Shown: positions 32,276 to 45,072 of the stretch, in pieces
How positions within the stretch are numbered: the stretch's first letter is position 1
Layout of the letters: each line of letters begins with the position of its first letter
Assembly: GCA_037367355.1 (NCBI GenBank)
Contig: CM074695.1
Location: 4,774,001 to 4,838,000, forward strand
Reading direction: 5' to 3'
DNA from: Neoscytalidium dimidiatum
Taxonomy: Eukaryota; Ascomycota; Dothideomycetes; Botryosphaeriales; Botryosphaeriaceae
Length of the DNA: 64,000 bases
Position numbers and translations under genes: made by a program
The notes under the pieces: model-generated
What the model was told of the DNA's origin: nothing
Databases searched by the model: none
What the model saw: the letters and a program-made list of their open reading frames with translations, nothing else

Positions 32276-34950
32276 GGTCCAGGGCCGGGATGTAGCATTG
32301 GCGTTACAGGAACCAGGGAGATCAACTGCAGCCGGAAAGAAAGACGGTTTACTTCACATATTCATACAAAGACGGATGCACGAAATACAAAGTTGCATGT
32401 CAGCTTTTGCCTCCTGTCTCCTTGCCATCGGCTTCCTCCATCTTTTTGTCCATGTCCATCCTTCGCTTAGGGAGGAGCCACGCCACATGCAAACACCGGA
32501 CAAACTGGTCAGCGGATCGTCCGGTCCGCTCATCTCCGCACTCGGCATCATCGCACTCGTCATCTTTTGATTCGTTGTTGAGTTGGGCATGCAGACGTGT
32601 GGTCCAACCTTCGGCATTTCCCGGTCCCCGCGGCGTTTGCCATTGTTTCAGATATTTCTAGAGTCACCGCTCATGACGCAACGCGCAACGGCCGCGCAGC
32701 CATAACGCACCGTCGGCTAATCTTTGAAGCACATCTCGAAGAGCTCCAGTGGACAACGGCCGTATATGTGGTGCGCCGTACGACGAGCCGGGGGTGTATT
32801 CACTTATCCGAAATCGGTTAACGTGCTCCCGATCCCGATGTATTCCCTCGGCCATGGGTCTAAGAAAGCGGTGAATGTCTCCGATGAGTCTGCAATAATT
32901 GAGGATCATTATATGTAAATCACTGAATATGATCCCTTCATCCGAGGCACTAAGACTGATGCGCATACATCATAATAGTGGAAGGCTCTGCATACGACAG
33001 TTGCCTGTCACGCCCCTTCTATAAGAAACCATTTCAATTCCATGCTAAACAACATTTAGATGAGTTTGGCAGTATCGTACATCTCGAAACAGACAGCAGA
33101 CAGGTAGTCGGGGTTGCTCAAAGCGCACGGAATACTTCCGAATTCCGAGTCAATGTCTTTCTATGTTAAAGTTCCTTGATGGCGACTTGGCACCGTTATG
33201 ATGTTTTAGAGGCGGACAAACGTGTAGCAGTGGAGAAGCCAAATAAGAATATCCAAATATAGTATAGCGCCTCTTGGCTGATCCTGTTTACATAGCCTGC
33301 GTTTCATAAGGCCCTCCATGGGATAATCATTGAGTTCAAACACAAGACTCGGCTGTGATACAAGACAGTAGTGATTTTTAATTCAGGCAGTCGTCAGCGT
33401 GAACCGCAGAATCCAAAGCAGTCCAACGGAGGCAAGTAGGTTTGAATCTAGAAAGACAGACTGCGTCCGCAAGTATAAGAAATTTGCAAAGGTGACCAAT
33501 GTCGCGAAGAAATTAGCAAGCAACAGTGCCCCCAAATTTGGTGAAAAAGGTTACCCTTTGATTCGCATTACAGCTTTTATGGGTAACTGAAGCAGTCGTG
33601 CGGACGACTATTTTAATCACTCAACAATCTTTGTCTGAGTGTCTCTTCTTATGAACGGGATCATCCTGAGAAGCAAAGCGTCTTTTCTTTTACTATTCGC
33701 TAATGTGCATTAGTGTTTCGAGTTACAAATAGCTCTATGGAGTACATGCCTGCTCGGTAGTCACACAAACTTTAGCCAAAGCCTTTGCGAGTCTATGACA
33801 GGAACCAGCTGAGACTATCCGACACCGCCTGAGGACAAGATAGCAGAACCCAAGCAGAAGTCAGAAATAATATGCATTTGTAATCAAACAACGCCGAGTC
33901 CCAGAAATGCGTGCTAGAAGCTGACAAATTCCGAAGCAAGTGCCACTCCACTGGATATCACGGATGTTTAACCTTCCGTACGGGAGTTCCCACATTCCAC
34001 GAGCAGTAGCCACATCTGTACCCACATATACCATGTAGCTCAAAAGTTAGATGACTCTGTGCTTATGGCACCTGCAACTTCCAGTAAATCACACTAAAGT
34101 AGATTACGACCCAGTTAAAATACATAATATTCTAGTGAGACTGCTTCCACTAATTGCTTAAATGGGGAAAAGCCAGTTTTAAAGAAGAACAGTTAGTGAT
34201 ACATATGTATTATCACGGTGGTAACTTTGAATGTTGCAAAATATTGTATTTAATGTAGTGATAGAAATTCGTACGGCTGCTTAAAATACTAAATTTATCT
34301 TAAAAATGGTGTAATACGGCGTATGATAGATTGAATGGAGAGGCAAGGCTTTCTTTAATAAGAACAGAGAGAAATATTCAATTGTATATGCTCGCTTTGA
34401 ATACGGGCTGCCACGAAACTGGGAGAGGAGACTTTGTGATGCCGTGTACAAGGACCCGTGGCACGGTATAAACTGTTACGTCTTAAGCAACGCCATGAGC
34501 AGCTACTGAAGCTACTTGGAGGCCAGCGCGTAGCATTGCTAATTTGCCTTGAGTATCTACACTTGCTGCGTTATAGAAAGGAGTCTCATGGTGCATTAAA
34601 TGAGGCTTATCCAGAAGTTTCATGGTCTTTCTGCTTTATCCATAGCCAATTTCAATTACTCAGGATGATCAATTCACGATTCGGTGCGGCGATTTGCAAA
34701 GCCGTGGTTGTTCGCAAGCTCATTTTCGGTGGCCCGGAATTACAACCAGCCGGCACCCTACCACGTCAGCGGTATACCTCGTAAACTTTCACAGCACAGA
34801 AAGTCTGACAGATCTAACAAGTCAGTCCGAGACTGAACCTAATATAGTGGGTGTATGTATTAAGGATGTAACCTCCAAGCATAGTAGAGACATTGGGCTT
34901 TCAACTTTGAAACTTCAATCTCTTCTACCACACATTTCAACCCTGGAGCA
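32276..34950. other. Long stretch without a recognisable gene
   Basis: The first 300 bp carry the flavoprotein promoter. From about 34080 to 34350 the sequence is AT-rich and includes a near-palindrome (GTGATACATATGTATTATCAC, about 34196-34217, with one mismatch pair). No gene is supported. Confidence 0.5.
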
Positions 34951-35959
34951 ATGTCATCTTCCATCGCTAACGCTGTCCTTATTGGAGTAAGGCTAGTTCT
35001 GACGCTTGTCACCAATGCTGATGTATGATGATACTCTTCTCCAGGCCAGTGGGAGGTCCGGGCCAGCGATCTTGACAGAATTCCTCAATTCCACTTTCAA
35101 CGTCACTGTGATCAGCAGGGTTGAGAGCAAAGCTGTTTTCCCGTGTGTAGCAGATCCTCCGTAAACAACTATTTCTAACGATTTCTGCTCCAGTGCCGGA
35201 GTCAAGGTTGTCAAAACCGACTTCTCTCCCGGTTCGCTTCAGAAGGCTTTTGCGGGCCAAGACGCTGTCATCTCCCTCGACGGTGATTGCACCTTCACTG
35301 GGCAGAAAGCCGTCGTCAATGCCGCGATTGCCACGGCAGTGAAGCGTTTCATTCCGTCCGAATTCGCCTCTGACACCTCATCTCCCTAGGTCGTGGAAAC
35401 CGCTCCATTTTTGGTCGGAAAGCGCAAGACGATCGAGTATCTGCAGACGAAGGAATATCAGATTACTTGGACTGCTGTCGTCACTGGCATATTCTTCGAC
35501 TGGGCTCTGAGGGCCGGTATTCTTGGACCCAACTTGGAGGAAAGAACGGCAACAGTATGGGACGACGGCGCAACGCCTTTTGCCGGAACGAATTTGCACA
35601 CTATCGGCAAGGCGCTCATCGCAATACTGTCTGACGCGGCCTACGAGAAGACGAAGAACCAGTACATCAAGATTGCTAGTCACGTGCAGTCTCAGAACGA
35701 CGTTGTGGAGAGTTTGAGACTTATCACTAGAGAGAAGTGGCCGATCGTCGCCCACAACAGCCTGAGTGACTTTACCAACCACTCCAGAAACGAGATAGCA
35801 AAGGGAGATACCAGCGCGGCTCAGAATCTAGTGTTTGAGATCGTCTTCGGCAAGTATAATCTTGGAGTGTATAGCCCTCGCTGGAATGAGGCTCTGGGGT
35901 TGCCTAAGGAGAATCTGGGTGATACTGTCAAAGCTGTGATCGAGGGAAGGCTTCCTTGA
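34951..35959 (+). pseudogene. NmrA/isoflavone reductase-like protein with one in-frame stop
   Basis: Exons 34951-34986, 35045-35142 and 35194-35959 join to 299 codons. The N-terminus MSSSIANAVLIG-ASGRSGPAI is the NmrA-type dinucleotide motif, followed by VTVISRVESK, KVVKTDFSPGSLQKAFAGQD and FIPSEFASDTSSP. There a TAG stop (35387-35389) interrupts; the same frame then continues VVETAPFLVGKRKTIEYLQT, ITWTAVVTGIFFDWAL and so on to the natural end. Only this one lesion is seen. CAG to TAG is the simplest origin and would be a CpA-to-TpA change. Atypical short-chain reductases of this group reduce phenolic metabolites or act as redox sensors. A truncated 64-residue shorter product would lack the substrate domain. 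Confidence 0.85.
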
Positions 35960-37007
35960 AGTGCAAGTAGCAGCATTATCAACTAAAGAGCGCGGCTTCT
36001 AGCGAAATAGACTATTAGACCTGTACAACATCGGGCCACGTATGAGAAACACTTCTGTTCCCCTCCATTGCCACTGACCAAAAGGAAAAATCTAGCGTCC
36101 TTGCATTATTCGTGCAAGGATGGCCTCGAACCAACTGAATATCCCACTGCAGTAACCATGGTAATTAGTTCGGAACACCGCTTCTAGCTCTAAGATCGTT
36201 GTCCTCCGAGTGAGCTCCGGCAATTCCCGGGCCTAGAAAGAACGTGACCTTTAGGCGTCCTGTCTCTATAAGATATAGGGACTAGTATGAGGATACAGCG
36301 TTACCTCTGGACATCTTTGTTCTCACTACGAGGATTATCAATTCTGGTACAGATCTACTTTGGCAAATGGAAAGTAATGTGTGCAGATCGAGCCCGAAGA
36401 CATTCAATCCGAGCCCACTCTCTTTCTCGTAATATCTTCAGGCCTCGCTGCTCAGTACACTTTCTGTTTCAAAGATTAAAAGATAGCCTATGCGATATAA
36501 TTCAGGCGAAGGGCCTCACATTTGGTGTATGAATGTTTGTAGCAGGGAATTCGGTGTAGTAGCTCACAGGCGTTCCGGTGAGTGCGGCGCAGCGCCGGGT
36601 GACATGGAGGACCATCTAGCGGTGCTGCCACGGCTCGCTTCTCGGTCGCTTTTCCATTTTTGCAGGGCGCAGTGTGCATTCACCGATTCGAAAGATAAAA
36701 CGACAAGGCACATTTGCTGACCATGCCACCTTTCAAGCACGTAGTGGTACTTCATTGTGCCTTTGCAGCGTGGCAGACGACGTGGCACAGTTATACTACA
36801 TGGATAAGCTCTCATGGGTCGGTCTCAAGCCAGTTTGGGACTAGATGAAGTGGCACAGCGTATGCGGACGACCGCATGACTTGTTGCCTAGCGGTACGAT
36901 GCGCAATTGACTACGCCGCACTCCAACTCCCACCTTGGCTTTTGAACCACCCATAAAAGCCGTCTACTATCCACATACTGCCCGGAATATCTTGTAAGGA
37001 ATACTGG
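35960..37007. other. Gene-free stretch
   Basis: No supportable gene; short frames only. Confidence 0.5.
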
Positions 37008-39116
37008 ATGGGCGAGAAGCACAATCTTTGCAAAATGCCGCATAAGGACCTTAAACTTGAAGAAAGACTTTATTTTCCCGCATCTACCCCATGCGCGAAT
37101 ACAAACACTGTGACGGGTAAGCCGTGCCCCAACGATGGCACAAAGGCATGTGCCGGTTGCTATCTCGTCGTGGCAAGTCCTGACCACTCTCTCTGTGACC
37201 TTTCTGCATGCGCTCATAGTAGTATCGATAGTATTGTAGCAAAGAATGCCAGACGACTCATTGGAAGCAGCATAAAGTCGAATGCAATTCCAAGCTGATG
37301 AAGGCGTCATGGCAGCCTTCCTGGGAGACAGAAAAGCGACTTCCAAGCTTCGTCTACGATGCCTCCAGTGTCGCAGATTCCATGAGGACTCACGGCAAGC
37401 AGAAGTTCTTGTGGGGCAATGTTCCTGCTCTCGACATCCTCAACCTCAAACAAAACGAAGGGGAAGCCTACGACAGGGATATCCGCCTACTCTTTGCTGG
37501 TAGGTGTGCGAAACCAGCGGCCACATTCAACCCAGCTAACACGTATACACTAGCTTCAGGGGACCTTCGTCACGTTGTCAAGACCGTGGCCAGCATTCCA
37601 CCCGGCAAATTTTCCTCTTCCTCGTCCCCCCCACAGTCCCTGGAAATCTTCATCAACGACCGCGACCTTGACATCGTAGCCCGCAACGCCATCCTCTTAC
37701 TCACCGCGCTCCACGCAGACATCATCCCTGGTGGCATCGAGAGCGCTGCCGCCGCCATGCTCCACACATGGTACTCCGCGCTCGTCCCCTCGACCGTGCT
37801 GCAACACCTACGCGCGACAATCCTCCCGCTCATCCGTGCTGTCTGCGACAAGACCGCCAACAAGCCGCCCAACCAGCTGCTCGCCAAGACATGGACGCGC
37901 GGCGTGCGTTCACTGCGGCTTGTCCTCGAGAAGCGCTGCTGGGACGCGCTGCCGACATACCTGGAGGTGCCGGAGGGCCTGACTGTCGAAGAGGCAAGGC
38001 GCGTGCGCGTAGCGACGGTGCTGAACGAGGGGAGGAAAGATTACGTGGAGCGCGCTCTGTGCTGCCAGCCACCGGCATGGCGCGTTTCGACGATGCAGTT
38101 CCGGCGGGATGGCTTGCTAGCGCCGTTCGGAGTGGACAGGAAGGTATTTGATGTGCCAAATCCGTAAGTGAAGTTTCATCTATTGTTTGGCAACCAGATT
38201 AGCGGAAGAAACAGAAAGACATATATTAGAGCCATGATACATGCTTACCGGAAGAGATTTTAAATGGCTTACTGACTTGATAATGTGAAAAGTACCTTCT
38301 TCCAGGAAAAGAGCGTGTGGCCCATGATGGATTCTGCGGACCCGCTCCAGGGGTGGCCCTTTGAGGAAGTCTCGCGCAGCACGCCGTTAGTTAAGAACGA
38401 CCTGTATGGTGGCTTGTTCTTCTATCTCCGAAAGCTGCTCATACACTTCTGTACGAAGGTTCAGGAGTCAAACATCAGATTCGTGTTACTCCATGTTGAT
38501 GCTGTCAACCTGCCAATGACGCTTGCCAGTGATTTTGGATTATCTGAGTCGTTTGACCGAATCGAGGTAATTAGCCTTTGCCCCTCCAGCCTGAATAAAA
38601 GTGAAGACTGATTACTGCAAGATATCCAATATTGCTGACCGAGGGTACCTTGGGCCGAGATGCCTGCACATCTTCGCGCCTCTTCTTCGTTCTATCAACG
38701 AAAATTCTCAAGCGACGCTGATTATGCTCTTCCTAAACGCCATCGGCGAGGTAGAAACCGAAGCTGACACCATGGAGACGTTAGTTCGTGAGATGGGCCG
38801 CATTGCTAATTATGTTTCGCCCACAACGATGTTGGCAAATCGAAAGGACGGGGAGGTCAACGGGGACAGCGTAAGGCTCATGTCAGCATTATCTCTCTTC
38901 CGGGATTTTGACGCTCTGTTTGAGAGATACATGCGACAGTGTGATTTTAATGATATTGCGAGGCATGCCAGAACTCGACTTAAAATCAAGCATACTATTG
39001 TCGAACCATGGCCACTGCGTCTCGGCAGGCACGCTACCAAAGCAGAGTTCGAGGAGCTGCTTGGGTCGGGCCACTGTGGGCACGAAAGATATGTCGAATG
39101 GCAGAGATCGCTCTAG
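37008..39116 (+). CDS. MYND zinc-finger / DUF4470 protein (5 exons)
   Basis: Predicted 603 aa from exons 37008-37172, 37232-37499, 37554-38163, 38293-38566 and 38622-39116. The N-terminal MYND finger is C-x(n)-C..KACAGCYLV-VYCSKECQTTHWKQHKVEC, split by the first intron, which appears to use a GC donor (GTG|GCAAGT). DUF4470 follows: SWQPSWETEKR, FLWGNVPALDILNLKQNEGE, DIRLLFA-ASGDLRHVVKTVA and IFINDRDLDIVARNAILLL. The second intron is 54 nt and stop-free, so an unspliced frame stays open. The C-terminal part (WPFEEVSRS, HTIVEPWPLRLGRHATK) is conserved in the same fungal family. Function is not established; MYND fingers mediate protein contacts. M10 (37035) is an alternative start. Confidence 0.87.
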
Positions 39117-40684
39117 ACAGGATGTACTTGGACAAGGTCTTGTACCCTAATATTCATTCAACAATATTTCCTTTGTCTACTCATCCAAGCACCCGGTTCC
39201 TGCAGAATGAATGGCGTCGACTGTTCGCATTCACAAGTCAAGCACTACGTGCATACTTAGTCCGACATGATTCAGTTCTTGGCACTGCTGGCGTATCTAC
39301 TAGAGCCAACCAGTGAGCCAGCCACTGTTCAGAAAGCCAACCAATGAATGGCTTCCCTATCGGCTACCTACCTACCTGAGGCCTAACTCAGTTCGCACCC
39401 TTTCCTAGGCTGACGAGTAAACTAGTTACTTATCAATCACCCCAGGCCATTGTATTAGTAAGATCTATTCGTCCGTTTCTAATCCTGCTCTGCGCCAATT
39501 TATTCCATTTTGTATATTTTTCAGCTTTTGAGAATCTTTCGTATTGAGTATGTTGTCATATCAGTAATAATTATCGACATTTAACAATCGGCGGAAATCG
39601 TCGACGCGCAAAAGTCCTGCGTTATTTTAACCTTGTATAAGTGCGACTCGCTCCGATGTCCTATAAATTCAGATTGTTCTAAACCATGAATAAAACTCGC
39701 CTTTCTCATAATAGTTACTTATGAAGTATCAATGTTATTACTCACTTAATAGAGGAGCAGTAGGTTTAGTCTGCTCTTTTATCCATCTGCTAGTATTTCC
39801 TTTGTTAGATATATCATCAGTTATGGTCATGGTCATAGTCATATGTAAGTATATTATGTAGTGTATTCTGGTGGTGTCTGAAATTGTTTATATGGTTCGA
39901 ATAACAGGTAGGGTCACAGCTGGCCCAAGTAGATTCAAATTACTCAAGAAATCATTCTCCCTTACCTCCAAATGAGCAGTATTACAGCCAAGGGCGAATT
40001 GGCCGGCATGGTATACAATCCAAGAGGTTGAACTTATAGGTTCCCAAGAAGTCTAAGCGTGCATGGCGTCACAACACACATCACCGCGGGCTATGGCGAG
40101 CGGCTAATAAGTAATCGTCTTCTGGGTACCCTCGCAGACCTGACGTAGCGTTGCTGGAAAGGGAAAAGCGGGCACGGGAAGGTCGCTGCCAAGGGGAAGT
40201 TTGGCATGTCGTCGGCCGAGGATAATCTTCGGATACTGAAGAGGCACAACACCATAATGCGAGACCTGTGCTAAAGTGAGTCGTGGGGAGATCGAGGTTG
40301 CGGGGTGTTGTATGTCGAGGGAATGGGGATTTGGGCAGGAAGTATCGGGACTGGTGTGAATTCCATACAAACTTCTGCTACCTCAGGCCGAAGCGGGGTC
40401 GACCGTATGGGCTTTAAGGCGTCCTGACATATTCTCAACAAACATGTTAGGCAGAAGTAAAAACTCTATGAGATTTACACTTCATCAGATGCTAGCCACA
40501 GCAAAAGCCGTTCTGTGGGGAGGGCTATTGGCATTATCGGAAAGCCGAGCCGATAGCTGTACCAAAGCGGTCGGGACCCGCGTGAGTCTTCGAAAAATGT
40601 AGGAATCGGTTCATGCATAAGATCGTTAAGTTCACCAACCCTCAAACCCGAACGTCATTGTTCTAGTAGTAGTTGGCCAAGCGA
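39117..40684. other. Long stretch without a recognisable gene
   Basis: An open frame to 39316 follows the DUF4470 stop in another frame but adds no known motif. The remainder is moderately AT-rich with a small GGTCAT repeat at about 39823-39840. Nothing else is seen. Confidence 0.5.
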
Positions 40685-42457
40685 CTACTGCAGCTTGAAG
40701 TACCCCCGATTCAACCCTTCCCGGGTGAAAAGGCCTTCCGGATCCACCTTCGCCTGAATGCTCCTCAACCTCTCCCTGTTCTCTTCGCCATAGCCTCCGA
40801 ATGGATCCTGGCCCTCCTTGCAATAGTTGATGTACAAGTACCGGTTCCACAACCCCATCTCCCTCGCCGCCGCCTCGCTGCGGGACCGGAAATTCTCAGC
40901 AAAGGCGTACATGGCGGCGTCGTCGGCGGCATTGCTCCAGCCATACGTCAACAAGGACATAGTCAGCGGCCCACCGTCGGGTGATTCAATGCCCAAGGCG
41001 TTGCCGCCGCGCTCTCTCGTGGCTGCGATGGCGTTGGCATGAATGGGTTGCGTGACGATTGACGGGAGGAAGCCCGGGGTGGATCTGACTGCGGCTACTT
41101 CCTCTCTGAAGATGGAGAGGATGCGAGCGTCAAGCGCTGCGGAAGGCGTGTACGTGAGGGTCGTAAAGAGGTGGCTAGACGCGGATAAGTACGTGCAGCC
41201 AAGGACTAGTGGATGACAGGGGCGCTGCTTACCGCTGCCCGAATGGCACGCCTTCAGCGATGTGGTTGCTCATCCAATCAATGCGCACATTGCTCGACTC
41301 AGACGGGATGGCGTCGACGCCAGCGAACACTGCAGGTTCGACGACTGGTTGCAGGTAGGCCTCCGTCAACGACAGTATGTACGTGTCCGCGGATTGATTG
41401 TATTGGTAGCGCGTCCAGAAAGTCATGTCAGTGTCATTAGACAGTTCGGTTGTCAATCGATACGCTTCCGCGAGGACCCGGTCCGTATAGTTCAGGTTGA
41501 AGACTTTCGGTCCAAAGAGTTGAGGTCCCTGTGGAACTACACGGACCGTGAAGTGGGTCACGATGCCAAAGTTGTTGGCTCCTCCACGCAGAGCGTAGTA
41601 TAGGTCCGGTTCAGTCTCATATGTGACGTTGACGACAGTAGCATTGGGAAGAACAAGCTGTGTAGATGCAATTAGCAAATCCTCTTAGCCGTGATCATGG
41701 AGTAGGATGTAGATCCAAGCAATGAAGTACGGAAATGCACGGAACTCGGGCAGGGTTGTGGACAGAGAAGGCAAAGCAGGAACGAACATACCTCGTATTC
41801 GAGCACGTTATCCACGGCCAAACCGAGCTTGGGACTTAGGTTCGAGAAGCCTCCGCCCATGGTATACCCTGCCACACCCACGCTCGACACCCTGCCTCCC
41901 ACATTACTCAGTCCTTCCGCTTCAAGCGCGCGGTAGGCCGGCAGCAGGGTCAGACCGGCCCCAAGCCTGGCACTCTCGCGATCTTCCGCAATCTCAACCG
42001 TGTTGAAGCGGTTCATGTCGACGGTCACGCCGCCGACGCTGTTGCTGGCATCGACTGATCGAGAGTGCCCGCCGCCCTTGATGGCGAAGGTGCACCAGTT
42101 GGCGGTCAAAATGGAGAGGACCTGGACGACGTCGGCAGTGCTGTTGGGCTCAACACGGCATGCTGGGATGACTTCGGCCTGCTTGGCGTCCCAAATCTCG
42201 AAGGTGGTGTCTGTTCCTGGGTAATGAAGTGCGGATGAGGGGCCGAAGATGGTGTCCAGCTCAGCACACTTCGGGCACGTTAGCGATCTATAATATGGGC
42301 CAGGTCTGGGTTGGGGGAAGGGTTCCCGGCTGACCGCTCGCTCACAACCCGCGGTAATGGATGGATCTTCTTGAACGAGTACTTGAGAGGTCGCTAATGC
42401 ATTCTGAACGATGATAGTGAGGATAACTTGGGTGAGAATTAGCATGGTGGCTGCCAT
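40685..42457 (-). CDS. Secreted berberine-bridge-type FAD-linked oxidase
   Basis: Predicted 526 aa from exons 42457-41792, 41657-41233 and 41174-40685. A signal peptide (MAATMLILTQVILTIIVQNA, cleavage after ALA) is followed by the PCMH FAD domain: FAIKGGGHSRSVDASN with the flavin-attaching H131, LGAGLTLLPAYRALEAEGLS and VGVAGYTMGGGFSNLSPKLG. The second flavin-linking cysteine found in many relatives (T/A-C-D-N) is valine here (LAVDNVLEYE), so a single covalent bond is expected. The C-terminal BBE segment NRYLYINYCKEGQDPFGGYG and RLRSIQAKVDPEGLFTREGL is complete. Such enzymes oxidise alcohols, sugars or alkaloid-like metabolites, making hydrogen peroxide. It is followed upstream, on the same strand, by the EthD gene. 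Confidence 0.9.
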
Positions 42458-43417
42458 ATTCGTGGCTTGAGAGGATCAAAGAGGGCCTTGGGGGATTCAC
42501 GGAGAAGTTTCTTTGCCTTCCACGGCCAACATCCTTGGTAGATTATATATGTTATATCCGGAATGCACGGAGGTACGGGCTACATAACACCCGGCGGTGA
42601 CGCTGTGGATGCCTTTCTCGCTTTTTTCCTGAACATCATTCGCCGACTAGAGCGAGCTTATTTGCTGCGGGGAGCTACAGAGACATGCAGGTGGAGCCTA
42701 TCCACCACATATACTATAATCCTTTACAGGCCGGAAATAATGCGAAAGATGACCTACCTATTCAGCATATCTTGCATGCCCCGAAGATCTGCCTCGGCCG
42801 TACGAGCGCAATGGAAGACTGCTTGATCGCACATGGGAAGGGAAACGGCCTACAGTCTGGTTACGAGATGCCAGCCAAGCATTAGCAATGTGCAGTCGCG
42901 GAGAAAAACGCGTAAGTCTGCCCGGGAAGCTGGAACTAAGGCTTTATCCGTTTATACTTTTGGGACACGGACGGCTCGACCGGAGAAACGTCAATGCACG
43001 CCCCACTGGTAGCGGCGCCGGCTCCGCTAAGCTAGTCAGGCATGGCGAGGATGTATCCGCGATATTGCGGAGGTGACGCGTGGTTTCCCGAAGAGACTTG
43101 TACAAAAGCTTGAAGCTGAGGAGAAAGGTCGTCTGATTCATGGGCTTCGATGACGATATGATGGATGCTTGATACGGTGCTAGAGCAATTAGATGCTCAC
43201 AAGCTAGTACATCGTTTCAGTCTATCCATTGCAACAGTCGTGGCGGAGCCAGGCCACATCAGGATGCATCCACACTGCGTTCAAGCCGCAGTATAGTCAA
43301 ATTCCGAAGCGCTGTGGAATGGAGTGGCGGTTAGCGTACGACTGGGACATACAATCAAGGAAGTCATTGAAGATAGGGGTACGAACAGTCGGTACGTACC
43401 CACTTGGGGATTGCATT
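42458..43417. other. Intergenic stretch
   Basis: Promoter of the berberine-bridge-type oxidase and 3' end of the EthD gene. No further gene is seen. Confidence 0.5.
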
Positions 43418-43784
43418 TCAAGAACTGCTGGCGTAAGGCTGTTCCTTGAGGAAGATGGGGCGACCAGTGGCGAAGTTTGGCACATCAGCAAAGATCTTCT
43501 TGCCCTCCTCAGAGTCGTGTAAGGAGTTGAAAGCGTCCTCACTGGACCATTCGGTGCGGGAAAGAACCGTGTACGGGGCGTCTTCCGGAAGGGTGGCGAC
43601 TTCCCATTTCAGGAACTTGTCTGGGAAGAAGCTCTTGATCAAAGGCAGGTGGACGTTGACGTAATGGTCCATGTTGAAGATGGCGCCCTTCGAAAAGAGA
43701 ACCTGGAGTCGCAAGCGGTGAGTGCTCCACGCGGAGGGACTAGTGGCATATGTATGGGTAACGAACGGTGTACTTGGCAGTCAT
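43418..43784 (-). CDS. EthD-domain protein (2 exons)
   Basis: Predicted 100 aa. Exon 43784-43767 encodes only MTAKYT and joins across intron 43766-43703 to VLFSKGAIFNMDHYVNVHLP. The rest, KWEVATLPEDAPYTVLSRTE and EEGKKIFADVPNFATGRPIF, is a full single EthD ferredoxin-like (dimeric alpha/beta barrel) domain. Small EthD proteins often assist or catalyse steps in aromatic polyketide pathways, but no synthase is in view. The donor GTTCGT is unusual at its fourth to sixth bases, yet the domain match demands this join. Confidence 0.87.
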
Positions 43785-45072
43785 GGTGAGGTGGGGTATG
43801 TTGTGTCTGGGGCCAGGAAGAGTGATTGCGCGTGGTGCATACAAGTAATAGAAAAACAAGTCTGCCCGCTGGTACTTATGCCTCAGTCTCTAAGCCAAAA
43901 TCCGTGGTTCGTGGTGGACAAGAGGGGCCACCGAAGTTCTTCCTCGGCCGATTCCCTGGAATTCGACTACTGTGCTGGCTTCTCTCGCAGCCATTCCCAC
44001 CAAGGCATCCGCCAGAGTAACACAGTAGACATCAAGGCACGAGTCGTAGTGGGCTCAGGATGCGCTGGATATTCTAAGCGTACGAGCATGGGACGGACTA
44101 TGCCCGTAATCTCCGTGTGTCTCCGTGAGCTCAAGGCGTGAAAAAATAAAAATTGGCGTCTGCTGGCTGATCAATACACCCGGGACAGCTGATTCACGGA
44201 TTGATGTTTTGCAAGCATCGTCATTCGCTCTTACCGCGGTCCGAGGAATGAATGGAAGGGTGCAAGATGGTGATCGAGGCTCGAGTCAAATTTGAGAAGC
44301 TGACGGAGCAGGGTATGCTTGTACGATTGACACCGGTGCGTGAGAACAGACTGAATGTAGCGGGCAGCGGAAACGGATCGGAAGAAAGGTCTTGAAGCAG
44401 ATGCACGGCGTCAAGGCTCGGCGATCGAAGCCGCCCCGAGCACGGATCGGGGGCCACTGCGGCGGCTTGCATGATACGGCAGCCAAAGTGTCGTCGCGGT
44501 TCCAGCAAGGCGGATGGGGATTAAGTCGAGGTAGCGGAAAGTGTAGCTCGCGGTAGGAGAGATGCATTATTGCCTCGAAGGTGAGGTGTTTCCGTTCGCA
44601 GCGCTCTATCTGCGCCATTCCGATTCGAGCAAGCTAATTGGCGAGCGCACGTGACCAGGCGTGCATCGCGCACGCCAAAGCCCCAGCCTCGTCAGTTACG
44701 CACCAGGCACCGCCAAACACCACATCCACCCCATCGCGCCCTCATCGTCCGCCGTCATGCTATCCCTCACCATATCCACCACCCGCTGCCTGCATTCTCT
44801 ACGATACTAGGTGAGTCCATCCTCGCCGCCCGCCGCGCTGCGTCCGCGCCACGTCCTGCTGACGCTTCCACGGACTCCCTCCATCCACCGTCACACCCCA
44901 ACGCTCATCCACCTCGACGAGACCTCCCATTGCGCGAAAAGCCTGGGTGGGTTGGGCATCGCGCTCGACGCGGAAATGCGAAGCGTGGGAAATCCTTTGT
45001 TGTGCATGCTGTTATGTACCATCTCTGTCCCTGCTGCTGATCGTTTGTGCGTCGCGATAGGGAGTGAATGCA
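43785..45072. other. Gene-free stretch
   Basis: Frames of about 100-130 codons here are Arg/Pro/His-rich and follow base composition. The 44650-45070 part is the probable promoter of the following decayed gene. Confidence 0.5.
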
